Shown here piece after piece: positions 1-7,132 of a stretch of DNA of 35,490 nucleotides. The stretch's first letter is position 1. Each line of letters opens with the position of its first letter. Source of the DNA: Nonomuraea antri (GTDB lineage: Bacteria; Actinomycetota; Actinomycetes; Streptosporangiales; Streptosporangiaceae); NCBI RefSeq assembly GCF_013283785.1, contig NZ_JABCPZ010000101.1, positions 1 to 35,490 of the forward strand, in the 5' to 3' direction. The translations under genes and the position numbers were made by a program. The notes below the pieces were generated by a model. That model was not told the origin of the DNA. It saw nothing but the letters and a program-made list of their open reading frames with translations, and searched no databases.

Positions 1-604
1 GGACGACGCCGCACTGTCCGACACGCTCGCGGCCGTCGCGCGAACCCCGGCCGCCGCCCGCGTCCTGGCCCTGGACGACCTCCGCCCCCCACTCAACGGG
101 ACGGCCCGCGACCACCTCACCCCCGACGACTCCGAAACCACGCCGGCCCACGGCGGCACGTCCCCGGCCGGGTTCGAGCCGATCCAGCAGCGCGGCGACG
201 GGCTGGACGAGCGCCTGGCCTGGGCTTTCGCCGACGCCCACGCGCGCCGCCCGCTCCCCGTCGTCCTCGTCGGCATGGACACCCCGCAACTCACCCCCGC
301 GCTGCTCACCCGCGCGGCCCGCGCCCTGACCACCCACGACGCGGTGTTCGGCCCCGCCACCGACGGCGGTTTCTGGCTGCTCGGGCTGCGCCGCCCCGAT
401 CCGGCGCTGCTGCTCGGTGTGCCGATGTCGCGTCCCGACACCGGCGCGGCCCAGCTGCGCAGGCTGAGCGGGCTGCGCGTGGCCATGCTGCCGTGCCTCA
501 CCGACGTGGACGACGCCGCCGCCGCGCACGCCGTCGCCGCCCTGGCCCCGCGCACCGCCTTCGCCCGCACCCTGGCCAGGCTGCGGCTGGGAGCGGCCGG
601 GTGA
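1..604 (+). CDS. DUF2064 (TIGR04282-type) glycosyltransferase, 3' part
   Basis: The frame is open from base 2 and the start lies outside the window, so about 200 C-terminal residues are visible. The motif series Q-x-x-G-D-G-L-x-x-R, then VVLVGMDTP, then FGPATDGGFWLLGL is typical of the DUF2064/TIGR04282 family. These are GT-A fold proteins related to MobA/CofC nucleotidyltransferases; the GMDTP aspartate is the expected metal/nucleotide ligand. The acceptor substrate is unknown; 'arsenosugar biosynthesis' is the family's formal name but nothing here supports arsenic chemistry. The stop codon overlaps the GTG start of the next gene (GTGA), so the two are very likely translationally coupled and act on one product. 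Confidence 0.85.
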   Translation, partial: DDAALSDTLAAVARTPAAARVLALDDLRPPLNGTARDHLTPDDSETTPAHGGTSPAGFEPIQQRGDGLDERLAWAFADAHARRPLPVVLVGMDTPQLTPALLTRAARALTTHDAVFGPATDGGFWLLGLRRPDPALLLGVPMSRPDTGAAQLRRLSGLRVAMLPCLTDVDDAAAAHAVAALAPRTAFARTLARLRLGAAG

Positions 605-1212
605 TCGGCCCGCTGTACGCGGAGTCGCTGCGCGGCGCCCCGGTCGACCTCGAATACGCCGACGGCCGCCGCGTCCCCCTGGACGCCTCACGCTGGCTCG
701 AACCGATCGACGGCGACGAGGTGATGGTGTCGCGCTGCGTCGCGCCGACCCTCGACGTCGGCTCCGGACCCGGCCGGCTGACCGTCGCGCTCACCAGGCG
801 CGGCGTGGCCGCCCTCGGCATCGACGTCACCCCGCAGGCGGTACGCCTCACCCGCCGCGCCGGCGGCCTGGCCCTGTGCAGGGACGTGTTCGGACGAGTC
901 CCCGGCAGCGGCCGCTGGGCCACGGCCCTGCTCGCGGACGGCAACATCGGCATCGGCGGCGACCCCGTGGCGCTGCTGCGCAGGATGCGCGAACTGGTCA
1001 GGCCGGGCGGCGAGGTGATCGCCGAGGTGGCCGCGCCTGGCACCGGCTCCACCGTCGACCTGGTGCGCCTGCGCCGCGACGGCGTCGCGGGCCCGTGGTT
1101 CCGCTGGGCCGGCGTGTCGGCCACCGACCTGCCCGCGCTCGCCGGCGTGAGCGGTTTCACGATGACGGGCCGCCAGGAGCGCTCCGGCCGCTGGTTCGCC
1201 GTCCTGTCCTGA
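601..1212 (+). CDS. class I SAM-dependent methyltransferase
   Basis: A 203-residue protein starting at GTG 601, which overlaps the TGA of the upstream glycosyltransferase; the open frame continues upstream but only as a shadow of that gene. Motif I (LDVGSGPGRLTVAL), the acidic post-I loop (GIDVTPQAV) and a later LVRPGGEVIAEV strand give a Rossmann methyltransferase core. The substrate is not deducible. Coupling to a DUF2064 glycosyltransferase suggests both tailor the same small molecule or lipid carrier. No signal peptide or membrane segment, so cytoplasmic. Confidence 0.82.
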   Translation: MIGPLYAESLRGAPVDLEYADGRRVPLDASRWLEPIDGDEVMVSRCVAPTLDVGSGPGRLTVALTRRGVAALGIDVTPQAVRLTRRAGGLALCRDVFGRVPGSGRWATALLADGNIGIGGDPVALLRRMRELVRPGGEVIAEVAAPGTGSTVDLVRLRRDGVAGPWFRWAGVSATDLPALAGVSGFTMTGRQERSGRWFAVLS

Positions 1213-1315
1213 CGGGGCGGGTGCCGGAGAGGTTTGCGCAGAGTTTGATGTCGCGAGTCCCTGCCATTCATGTCCGTGCGGTCGACTAGCGTGGCACCTA
1301 GAGGGAGGCCCCACG

Positions 1316-2341
1316 ATGTCCCACAAGACTCTCCTCCGAACGGGCCCGCTCTTGCAGGGCGGCATCAGCCCCTACGGCCCGCTCGGCCAGCCCGCCCCCG
1401 ACGGTCTCGCGTTGCCGCTGGGGTTCACCGGCCAGGTCGTGGCCCGCTCCGGCCAGAAGGTCGCCGGGCTGACCTGGCACGCCGCGCCCGACGGCGGCGC
1501 CTGCTTCCCCGACGAAGGCGGCGGCTGGATCTACGTGTCCAACTCGGAGCTGCCGCTGATGGGCGGCGCCTCCGCGCTGCGCTTCCGCGCCGACGGCGGC
1601 GTCGGCGACGCCTACCGGATCCTGTCCGGCACCGATCTGAACTGCGCCGGCGGCGCGACGCCCTGGCACAGCTGGCTGTCGTGCGAGCTGGGGCACCGCG
1701 GCCGCGTGTTCGAGTGCGACCCGTACGGGGCCCGGGCCGCCCGTCCACGCCTGGCCATGGGCCGGTTCAAGCACGAGGCCGCCGCCTGCGACCCCGAGCG
1801 CCGCGTCATCTACATGACCGAGGACGAACCGGACGGCTGCTTCTACCGCTTCATCCCCGGCGACTGGGGCGACCTGACCGAGGGCAGGCTCGAGGTGCTG
1901 TGCGTGTCGGACGGGTGGCGTCCGGTGCCGTTGCCGGCCGCGCTGCTCACGGCCACCCGCCACCAGGTGGAGGGCGCCCGCCACTTCGACGGCGGCGACG
2001 CCTGCCACTACGCGGGCGGCGTGTGCTACTTCACCACCAAGGGCGACACCGGCCTGTGGGCCTACGACGCGCAGAACTCCACGCTCGACCGGCTGTGCGG
2101 CGGCGTCCGGGCGATCACCGCCGCCCCCTCCGGCGACCTGTACGTGGCCAGGGAGACCACCGAGATCGACGTCATCACGCCGGACCGGGCGGTCACCCCG
2201 TTCCTGCGGCTCGACGGGCACGCGGGGGCCGAGCTGACCGGCCTGGCGTTCTCACCGCGCGGCGACCGGCTCTACTTCTCGGCCAAGCGCGGCAGGTCCG
2301 ACGGTCACACCTTCGAGATCTCCGGCCCCTTCCGCACCTGA
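1316..2341 (+). CDS. PhoX/DUF839-family beta-propeller protein without export signal
   Basis: 341 residues, ATG 1316 with a good RBS (AGGGAGG, about 1301-1307). The sequence has the hallmarks of the PhoX/DUF839 family: an N-terminal ISPYGPLG and LPLGF segment, repeated blade motifs such as GWIYVSNSEL, KHEAAACDPERRVIYMTEDE and FYRFIPGDW, and a C-terminal GLAFSPRGDRLYFSAKRG. Classical PhoX phosphatases are Ca/Fe enzymes exported by Tat; this one starts directly at the mature-like domain and has no twin arginine or hydrophobic leader. It may therefore act in the cytosol or not be a phosphatase. Convergent with the TetR gene, 21 bp apart. Confidence 0.8.
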   Translation: MSHKTLLRTGPLLQGGISPYGPLGQPAPDGLALPLGFTGQVVARSGQKVAGLTWHAAPDGGACFPDEGGGWIYVSNSELPLMGGASALRFRADGGVGDAYRILSGTDLNCAGGATPWHSWLSCELGHRGRVFECDPYGARAARPRLAMGRFKHEAAACDPERRVIYMTEDEPDGCFYRFIPGDWGDLTEGRLEVLCVSDGWRPVPLPAALLTATRHQVEGARHFDGGDACHYAGGVCYFTTKGDTGLWAYDAQNSTLDRLCGGVRAITAAPSGDLYVARETTEIDVITPDRAVTPFLRLDGHAGAELTGLAFSPRGDRLYFSAKRGRSDGHTFEISGPFRT

Positions 2342-2362
2342 CCGGTCCAGCCGCCCGCCCGC

Positions 2363-2974
2363 CTACTCGGTCAGGTAGCGCACCAGCATCACCTTCAGCT
2401 CGCCCACCAGCTCCTCCGCCCGCCCGGGCGAGCCGGGCGAGTCGGCGGCCGCGGAGACGAGCGGCATGACGGCCTTCACCATCGCCACCGCCATCGTCCC
2501 CATGAGCAGCGCCCGCTCCTCGCCGAGTTCCGGGGAGCGGCGCCGCAGCATGGCCGCGACCAGCTCGGCGATCGCGCCGTGCAGCCGCTGCGCGGCCGCG
2601 GCCAGCCGGTCGCCCGTCGCGCTGCCGTACAGCAGCGACCAGTACGCGGGCGAGGCCGTCTTGAACGCCACGCTGTCGTCGACCAGCCGCCCGACCAGCG
2701 CTTCGAGCGGCACGTCAGGCGTGACCGCGGCCAGCCGCCCGGCCCAGAACTCGCGCCGGTCGTCGGTGTAGCGCGACACCAGCCCGTCGAGGATCTCCTC
2801 CTTGTTCCTGAAGAACTGATACAGCGAGCCAGGCGACATCCCGGCCCTGGCCGCGACCTGGTTGGTGGTCAGCTCCGGGTAGCCGAGCTCGGCGATCACC
2901 GTCTCGGCGGCGTCGAGGATCTCGGCCATGCGCTTCAGTCCACGCGCCTGCCGGCGCACCGTGCGTTCGGGCAT
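2363..2974 (-). CDS. TetR-family repressor, probable regulator of the MMPL exporter
   Basis: 203 residues from ATG 2974, chosen over a TTG 18 bp upstream because GAGGAG sits 4 nt before this ATG. Residues about 15-60 form a TetR_N helix-turn-helix (AETVIAELGYPELTTNQVAARAGMS, then SLYQFFRNKEEIL). The C-terminal ligand domain ends in a helix-rich stretch (VSRYTDDRREFW, then ALLMGTMAVAMVKAVMPLV). It is divergent from the MMPL gene at 3070, and a near-perfect inverted repeat lies between them, the usual arrangement of a local repressor and its exporter. The ligand is unknown. Confidence 0.88.
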   Translation of the reverse strand: MPERTVRRQARGLKRMAEILDAAETVIAELGYPELTTNQVAARAGMSPGSLYQFFRNKEEILDGLVSRYTDDRREFWAGRLAAVTPDVPLEALVGRLVDDSVAFKTASPAYWSLLYGSATGDRLAAAAQRLHGAIAELVAAMLRRRSPELGEERALLMGTMAVAMVKAVMPLVSAAADSPGSPGRAEELVGELKVMLVRYLTE

Positions 2975-2990
2975 GGCACTCCTCGTTGAC

Positions 2991-3014
2991 AAATACGAGC
3001 ATTCACTTGTATTT
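2991..3014. promoter_or_regulatory. inverted-repeat operator for the TetR repressor
   Basis: AAATACGAG (2991-2999), a 6-base spacer, then CTTGTATTT (3006-3014): 9-bp arms with one mismatch. It is AT-rich against a GC-rich background and lies in the TetR/MMPL divergent gap. TTGACA at 2986-2991 could serve as a plus-strand -35 box abutting the repeat. A second, weaker pair (GTAAA 3027-3031, TTTAC 3042-3046) follows. Confidence 0.65.
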
Positions 3015-3069
3015 CTGGGTTGGTTCGTAAAACACGAGTAGTTTACCGAGTTTTGTCGGGGAGATCCTC

Positions 3070-5235
3070 ATGAGCGCCGTGACCGTGCCCGCGCCCGTCA
3101 TGCCCGATCCCGCGCCGCCGCCGCTGCGCAGGCTCGGCCTCCTCCTGGTACGACGCCGCCGCCTGGTGCTCGCCCTGAGCCTGGTCGTGCTGGTGGTGGC
3201 CGGGATTCTGGCGGCCGGCGCGGTGCCGAGGCTGTCGCTGGCCAGGTTCGAGGCGCCGGGCTCGGAGTCGGACCGGGCCCAGGCCGAGCTGATCCAGCGC
3301 TTCGGCACCGGCAGCCCGGACATGATCTTCCTGGTCACCGCCAGACGTGGCACCGTGGACGATCCCGGCGTCGAGGCCGCCGGCCGGGAGCTGACCGCCC
3401 GCGTGGGCCGGGCCGAGGGCGTGGCCGAGTCGTCGTCGTACTGGACCAGGGGCAAGCCCGAAACGCTGCGCAGCCGCGACGGCAGGCACGCGCTCATCGT
3501 GGTCCGCGTCCCGGGCGACGCCGACCACGTGCGCTCCGGCGTGCTGCCCCGGCTGGTGCCGGAGATCACCAAGGGCGACGCGCTGCTCCAGGTGCGCTCC
3601 GGCGGCGGCGAGGAGGTCTTCAGGGAGACCGTGCCGCTGGCCAGGCAGGACTTCGTCCGGGCCGAGCTGGTCATCTTCCCGCTGGCGTTCGTGCTGCTCT
3701 GGTTCTACCAGCGGCGGGCGATGGCGGCGCTGGTGCCGATCCTGGCCGGGGTGTTCGCGATGGTGGTCGGGCTGGGCCTGCTGCGTGGCGTGCTGGCCTT
3801 CACCGAGATCTCCACGTTCGCCCTGAACCTGACCCTGGCCATGGGGCTCGGGCTGGGCATCGACTACTGCCTGTTCGTGATGCAGCGTTTCCGCGAGGAG
3901 CTGCGGGCCGGGCGCGACAGGGCCGGGGCGGTGGCCGCCGCCGTCGAGCACGCCGGGCGCACCGTGCTGTTCAGCGGGCTCACCGTGGCCACGTCGCTGG
4001 CGGTGCTGTTCGCGCTGCCGTTCGCGTTCCTGCGCTCGTTCGCCTACGCCGGGATCGCCGTCGTGCTCGGCGGGCTGCTCGCCGCGGTGATCGTGCTGCC
4101 CGCCGTGCTGGCCGCGATCGGCGGGACCATGGTGCCGAGACGGGAGCGGGCGGCGGCGCGCGGGACGTTCTGGCACGGGCTCGCCGTGCGCGTGATGCGC
4201 CGGCCGCTGGTGTTCGGCGGCCTGGCCACCGCGCTGCTGCTCACCCTCGCCTCGCCCTTCCTCGGCCTGCGCTTCGGCACCGCCGACGACCGCATCCTGC
4301 CGCCGGAGGCGGGCGCCAGGCAGACGCAGGAGGTGATCCGCCAGGGCTTCCCCGCCGAGGAGACGGACGCCATCCAGATCATCTCCACGAACACCGGCCC
4401 GGCCGGCGACGTCTCCGGCTACGCCGCCGCGCTGTCACGGGTGCCCGGCGTCGCCCAGGTGGACTCGGCGGCCGGCTCGTTCAGCGCCGGACGGCACGTG
4501 GGCGCGGGCGAGCCGGCCAGGTTCGACGGCCGGGGCGCCTGGCTGTCGGTGGTGCCGTCCGCCGCCGCGCTGGCCGACGACCCGGTACGCCTGGTCGAGG
4601 CCGTCCGCGCGGTCCGGCCGCCGTTCGAGGTGCTGGTCGGCGGCTACCCGGCCGAGCTGGCGGACTACCGGGCCTCGGTCGTCGACCGGCTGCCGCTGGT
4701 GCTGACGCTCATGCTGGGCGTGACGTTCCTCGTCCTGACGTTCATGACGAGGAGCCTGGTCATCCCGCTCAAGGCGACCGTGCTGAACGTGCTGAGCCTC
4801 GGCGTCATGTTCGGCGCGATCGTCTGGATCTTCCAGGACGGCCACCTGTCCTGGCTGCTCGGCTTCACCCCGACCGGCACGCTCGACCCGAGCATCCCGA
4901 TCCTCATGCTCTGCGTGGCCTACGGGCTGTCCATGGACTACGAGGTGTTCCTGCTGTCGCGCATCAAGGAGGAGTACGACAGGACGGGCGACACCCGTGA
5001 GGCGGTGGCGGCCGGGCTGCAGCGCGGCGCGCCGCTGATCACCGCGGCCGGCGGCATCCTGGCGCTCACGTTCGCCGCCTACGCCACGGCCAGGGTCTCG
5101 TTCGTGCAGATGCTCGGCGTGGGCATGGCCGTGGCGGTGCTGGTGGACGCCACCGTGATCAGGGCCGTGCTGGTGCCCAGCCTCATGCGCCTGGCCGGCC
5201 CGCTCAACTGGTGGCCGGGGGGAAGGAGGGCCTAG
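3070..5235 (+). CDS. MMPL-family (RND) membrane exporter
   Basis: 721 residues, ATG 3070 with GGGGAG upstream. The layout is typical of compact actinobacterial MMPL proteins: one N-terminal membrane segment (LVLALSLVVLVVAGILAAG, residues about 34-52), a soluble domain, a first membrane bundle with the sensitive motif GLGIDYCLFVMQRFREEL, a second soluble domain, and a second bundle with the matching motif YGLSMDYEVFLLSRIKEEY. The two D-Y pairs are the expected proton-relay aspartates. About 12 membrane segments are expected. It exports lipids or hydrophobic drugs by proton antiport; the substrate cannot be told. Controlled by the divergent TetR. Its TAG stop shares the palindrome CTAG with the stop of the convergent regulator. 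Confidence 0.9.
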   Translation: MSAVTVPAPVMPDPAPPPLRRLGLLLVRRRRLVLALSLVVLVVAGILAAGAVPRLSLARFEAPGSESDRAQAELIQRFGTGSPDMIFLVTARRGTVDDPGVEAAGRELTARVGRAEGVAESSSYWTRGKPETLRSRDGRHALIVVRVPGDADHVRSGVLPRLVPEITKGDALLQVRSGGGEEVFRETVPLARQDFVRAELVIFPLAFVLLWFYQRRAMAALVPILAGVFAMVVGLGLLRGVLAFTEISTFALNLTLAMGLGLGIDYCLFVMQRFREELRAGRDRAGAVAAAVEHAGRTVLFSGLTVATSLAVLFALPFAFLRSFAYAGIAVVLGGLLAAVIVLPAVLAAIGGTMVPRRERAAARGTFWHGLAVRVMRRPLVFGGLATALLLTLASPFLGLRFGTADDRILPPEAGARQTQEVIRQGFPAEETDAIQIISTNTGPAGDVSGYAAALSRVPGVAQVDSAAGSFSAGRHVGAGEPARFDGRGAWLSVVPSAAALADDPVRLVEAVRAVRPPFEVLVGGYPAELADYRASVVDRLPLVLTLMLGVTFLVLTFMTRSLVIPLKATVLNVLSLGVMFGAIVWIFQDGHLSWLLGFTPTGTLDPSIPILMLCVAYGLSMDYEVFLLSRIKEEYDRTGDTREAVAAGLQRGAPLITAAGGILALTFAAYATARVSFVQMLGVGMAVAVLVDATVIRAVLVPSLMRLAGPLNWWPGGRRA

Positions 5236-6143
5236 AGGTCGCGTGACCAGACCTGGTCGACGACCTCGACCCCGTTCTCGGTCGCCGTCTGCTCCGACTC
5301 CAGCTCGAAGCCGGCCGCCTGGTAGATGCGCCGTGCGCTCACCAGGCAGTCGCGCGTCCACAACGTGATCCGCTTGTACCCCTCGGCCCTGGCGTGCCGC
5401 AGGCACTCCTCGACCAGCCGCCGCCCGATGCCCAGGCCCCGCGCGGACGGCTCGACCAGCAACATCCGCAGCTTGGCCGTGGTCGCGTCCTGCCGCACGC
5501 AGAACACGCACCCGGCCCGCTCGCCGCCGACCTCGGCGATCCACCCGGCGTCCCTGGACGGGTCGAACTCGCCGATGATCTTGGCCACCAGCCGCTCGAA
5601 GTCGGGACCCCAGCCGTACTCGCGCGCGTACAGGACGCCGTGCCGGTAGACCACCCAGCCCAGGTCGCCGGTGCGCGGCGGCCTGATCACGTACGGCCGG
5701 GGGCCTTCGCCCGCGCCGAGCAGCCGCCTGATCGTCGCCATGCTCGCGACGAGCCGTTCCCGATCCTCCTCCGGCAGCCCGGCCAGCAGCCGCTCGATCT
5801 CCTCGGCCGAGCGCGCGTCGAGCCGGCCGAACGTCTCGGCGCCCGCCGGGGTGAGCGCGACCAGCTGTTTGCGCGCGTCCGCGGCCGAACGCTCGCGGGT
5901 GATCAGTTCGTCGTTCTCGAACCTGGTCAGGATCCTGCTGAGGTAGCCCGCGTCCAGGTCGAGCAGCGCGCGCAGCTCGCCGGTCTCCATCCGCTCGGCG
6001 TGCGCCAGCTCGAACAGCACCCTGACCTCAGTCAACGAGTACGGCGAGTCGAGCAGCCCGGCCTGGAGCACGCCGATCACCTTCGTATAGAACCGGTTGA
6101 ACGCGCGAACCTCAGAAACCCTTGCTTCTGTCAACGAACTCAT
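5232..6143 (-). CDS. MarR-type HTH regulator fused to a GNAT acetyltransferase
   Basis: 303 residues, ATG 6143. Residues 1-145 are a MarR winged helix (FNRFYTKVIGVLQ, SLTEVRVLFELA, then ELRALLDLDAGYLSRILTRFE and a DARKQLVALTPAG wing). Residues 150-303 are a GNAT domain (VIRPPRTGDLGWVVYRHG, the acetyl-CoA loop ARGLGIGRRLVEECL, then the C-terminal RRIYQAAGFELE). Known fusions of this kind are common in proteobacteria and actinobacteria; their acetyl acceptor is mostly unknown. Divergent from the lactonase at 6175, with an imperfect palindrome between the starts, so it probably controls itself and perhaps that gene. The RBS is weak (TTAGGC). Confidence 0.87.
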   Translation of the reverse strand: MSSLTEARVSEVRAFNRFYTKVIGVLQAGLLDSPYSLTEVRVLFELAHAERMETGELRALLDLDAGYLSRILTRFENDELITRERSAADARKQLVALTPAGAETFGRLDARSAEEIERLLAGLPEEDRERLVASMATIRRLLGAGEGPRPYVIRPPRTGDLGWVVYRHGVLYAREYGWGPDFERLVAKIIGEFDPSRDAGWIAEVGGERAGCVFCVRQDATTAKLRMLLVEPSARGLGIGRRLVEECLRHARAEGYKRITLWTRDCLVSARRIYQAAGFELESEQTATENGVEVVDQVWSRDL

Positions 6144-6155
6144 TGCCTAAGTCAA
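6143..6155. promoter_or_regulatory. possible MarR operator
   Basis: TTGCCTAAGTCAA is an imperfect 13-bp palindrome (one mismatched pair), partly overlapping the start codon of the MarR-GNAT gene and 20 bp before the lactonase start. The size and position suit MarR autoregulation, but one short site is weak evidence. Confidence 0.35.
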
Positions 6156-6174
6156 CCATGAGAGGATCGATTCT

Positions 6175-7080
6175 GTGAAGCACTTGTACGTGGGCGGATA
6201 CGGCCCGGGCATCGTCACCATCGACGGCGGGCTGGCCAGGACCGCCTCGCCGTCCTTCCTGGCCGCGCACCCGACCCTGCCCGTCATGTACGCGGCGGGC
6301 GAGCTGGAGCGCGGCTGGCTGACCGCGTTCACCGTGGCGGACGGCACGCTGACCCCGCTCGACGAACGCGGCAGCGAGGGCGACAGCCCCTGCCACGTGG
6401 CCGTCGACCCGACGGGCAGCGTGCTGGCCGCCGCCAACTACGGCGACGGCACGGCCAGCCTGCACCGGCTCGACGAGCGCGGCGCGTTCACCGGCGAGCC
6501 GATCGTGCTGCGCAACGAGGGCTCCGGGCCGGTCACCGACCGCCAGGAGGGCCCGCACGCGCACCAGGCGGTCTTCCACGAGGGCGTGCTGCACATCTCC
6601 GACCTGGGCACCGACGAGATCCGCCGCTACCGGCTCGACGGCACCGCGCTCGACCCGATCGCGCTGCCCCCCGGCATGGGCCCGCGCCACTTCGCCTTCT
6701 CCGGCGGCCGGCTGTTCATCAGCGGCGAGCTGGACGGCCGGGTCACCGTGCTCGACGGCGAGCGCGGCACCAGCACCCCGGCCTCCTCACGCCCAGGCGA
6801 GAACTACCCCTCGCACCTGATCGTCGAGGGCGACCTGGTCTACGTGGGCAACCGCGGCCCCAACACGATCACCGTGCTGCGCGCCGACGACCTGTCCCAG
6901 GTGGCCGAGGTCTCCTGCGGCGGCGACTGGCCGCGGCACTTCGCCATCGACGGCGACCGCCTGTACGTGGCCAACCAGCGCTCCGGCGACGTCACCGTCT
7001 TCGCGCTGAAGGACGGCGTGCCCGAGCCCACCGGGCAGGCGTACGCGGTGGAAAGCCCGTCCTGCGTGCTGGTGGCGTAA
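6175..7080 (+). CDS. lactonase-family (6-phosphogluconolactonase-like) beta-propeller
   Basis: 301 residues from GTG 6175 preceded by GAGAGGA. The protein is a seven-blade type repeat protein of the lactonase (YbhE/Pgl-like) family: it opens KHLYVGGYGPG and shows the signatures SPCHVAVDPTGSVLAAANYGDG, PHAHQAVF, MGPRHFAFS and PSHLIVEGDLVYVGNRGPNTI, then WPRHFAIDGDRLYVANQRSG. The conserved histidines of these motifs line the putative active site. E. coli YbhE hydrolyses 6-phosphogluconolactone; many homologues are uncharacterised, so the substrate is uncertain. No secretion signal. Confidence 0.85.
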   Translation: MKHLYVGGYGPGIVTIDGGLARTASPSFLAAHPTLPVMYAAGELERGWLTAFTVADGTLTPLDERGSEGDSPCHVAVDPTGSVLAAANYGDGTASLHRLDERGAFTGEPIVLRNEGSGPVTDRQEGPHAHQAVFHEGVLHISDLGTDEIRRYRLDGTALDPIALPPGMGPRHFAFSGGRLFISGELDGRVTVLDGERGTSTPASSRPGENYPSHLIVEGDLVYVGNRGPNTITVLRADDLSQVAEVSCGGDWPRHFAIDGDRLYVANQRSGDVTVFALKDGVPEPTGQAYAVESPSCVLVA

Positions 7081-7096
7081 GGAGTTCGCCAAGTCG

Positions 7097-7118
7097 GACC
7101 GGCCCGGCGCGGCCGGTC
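7097..7118 (+). terminator. hairpin after the lactonase gene
   Basis: GACCGGCC, a 6-base loop, GGCCGGTC: a perfect 8-bp stem 16 bp after the lactonase stop. No T-tract follows, as is common in high-GC actinobacteria. Confidence 0.5.
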
Positions 7119-7132
7119 CTGATCATGTCCGT

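Noticed and set aside
498..1271. Long minus-strand open frame opposite the methyltransferase
   Set aside because: Arg/Pro/Ser-rich composition typical of the antisense of a high-GC gene; no RBS or family motif.
1232..1275. PhoP box upstream of the PhoX-family gene
   Set aside because: Only two GTTTG elements match in spacing and neither fits the GTTCACC consensus; kept only as a remark.
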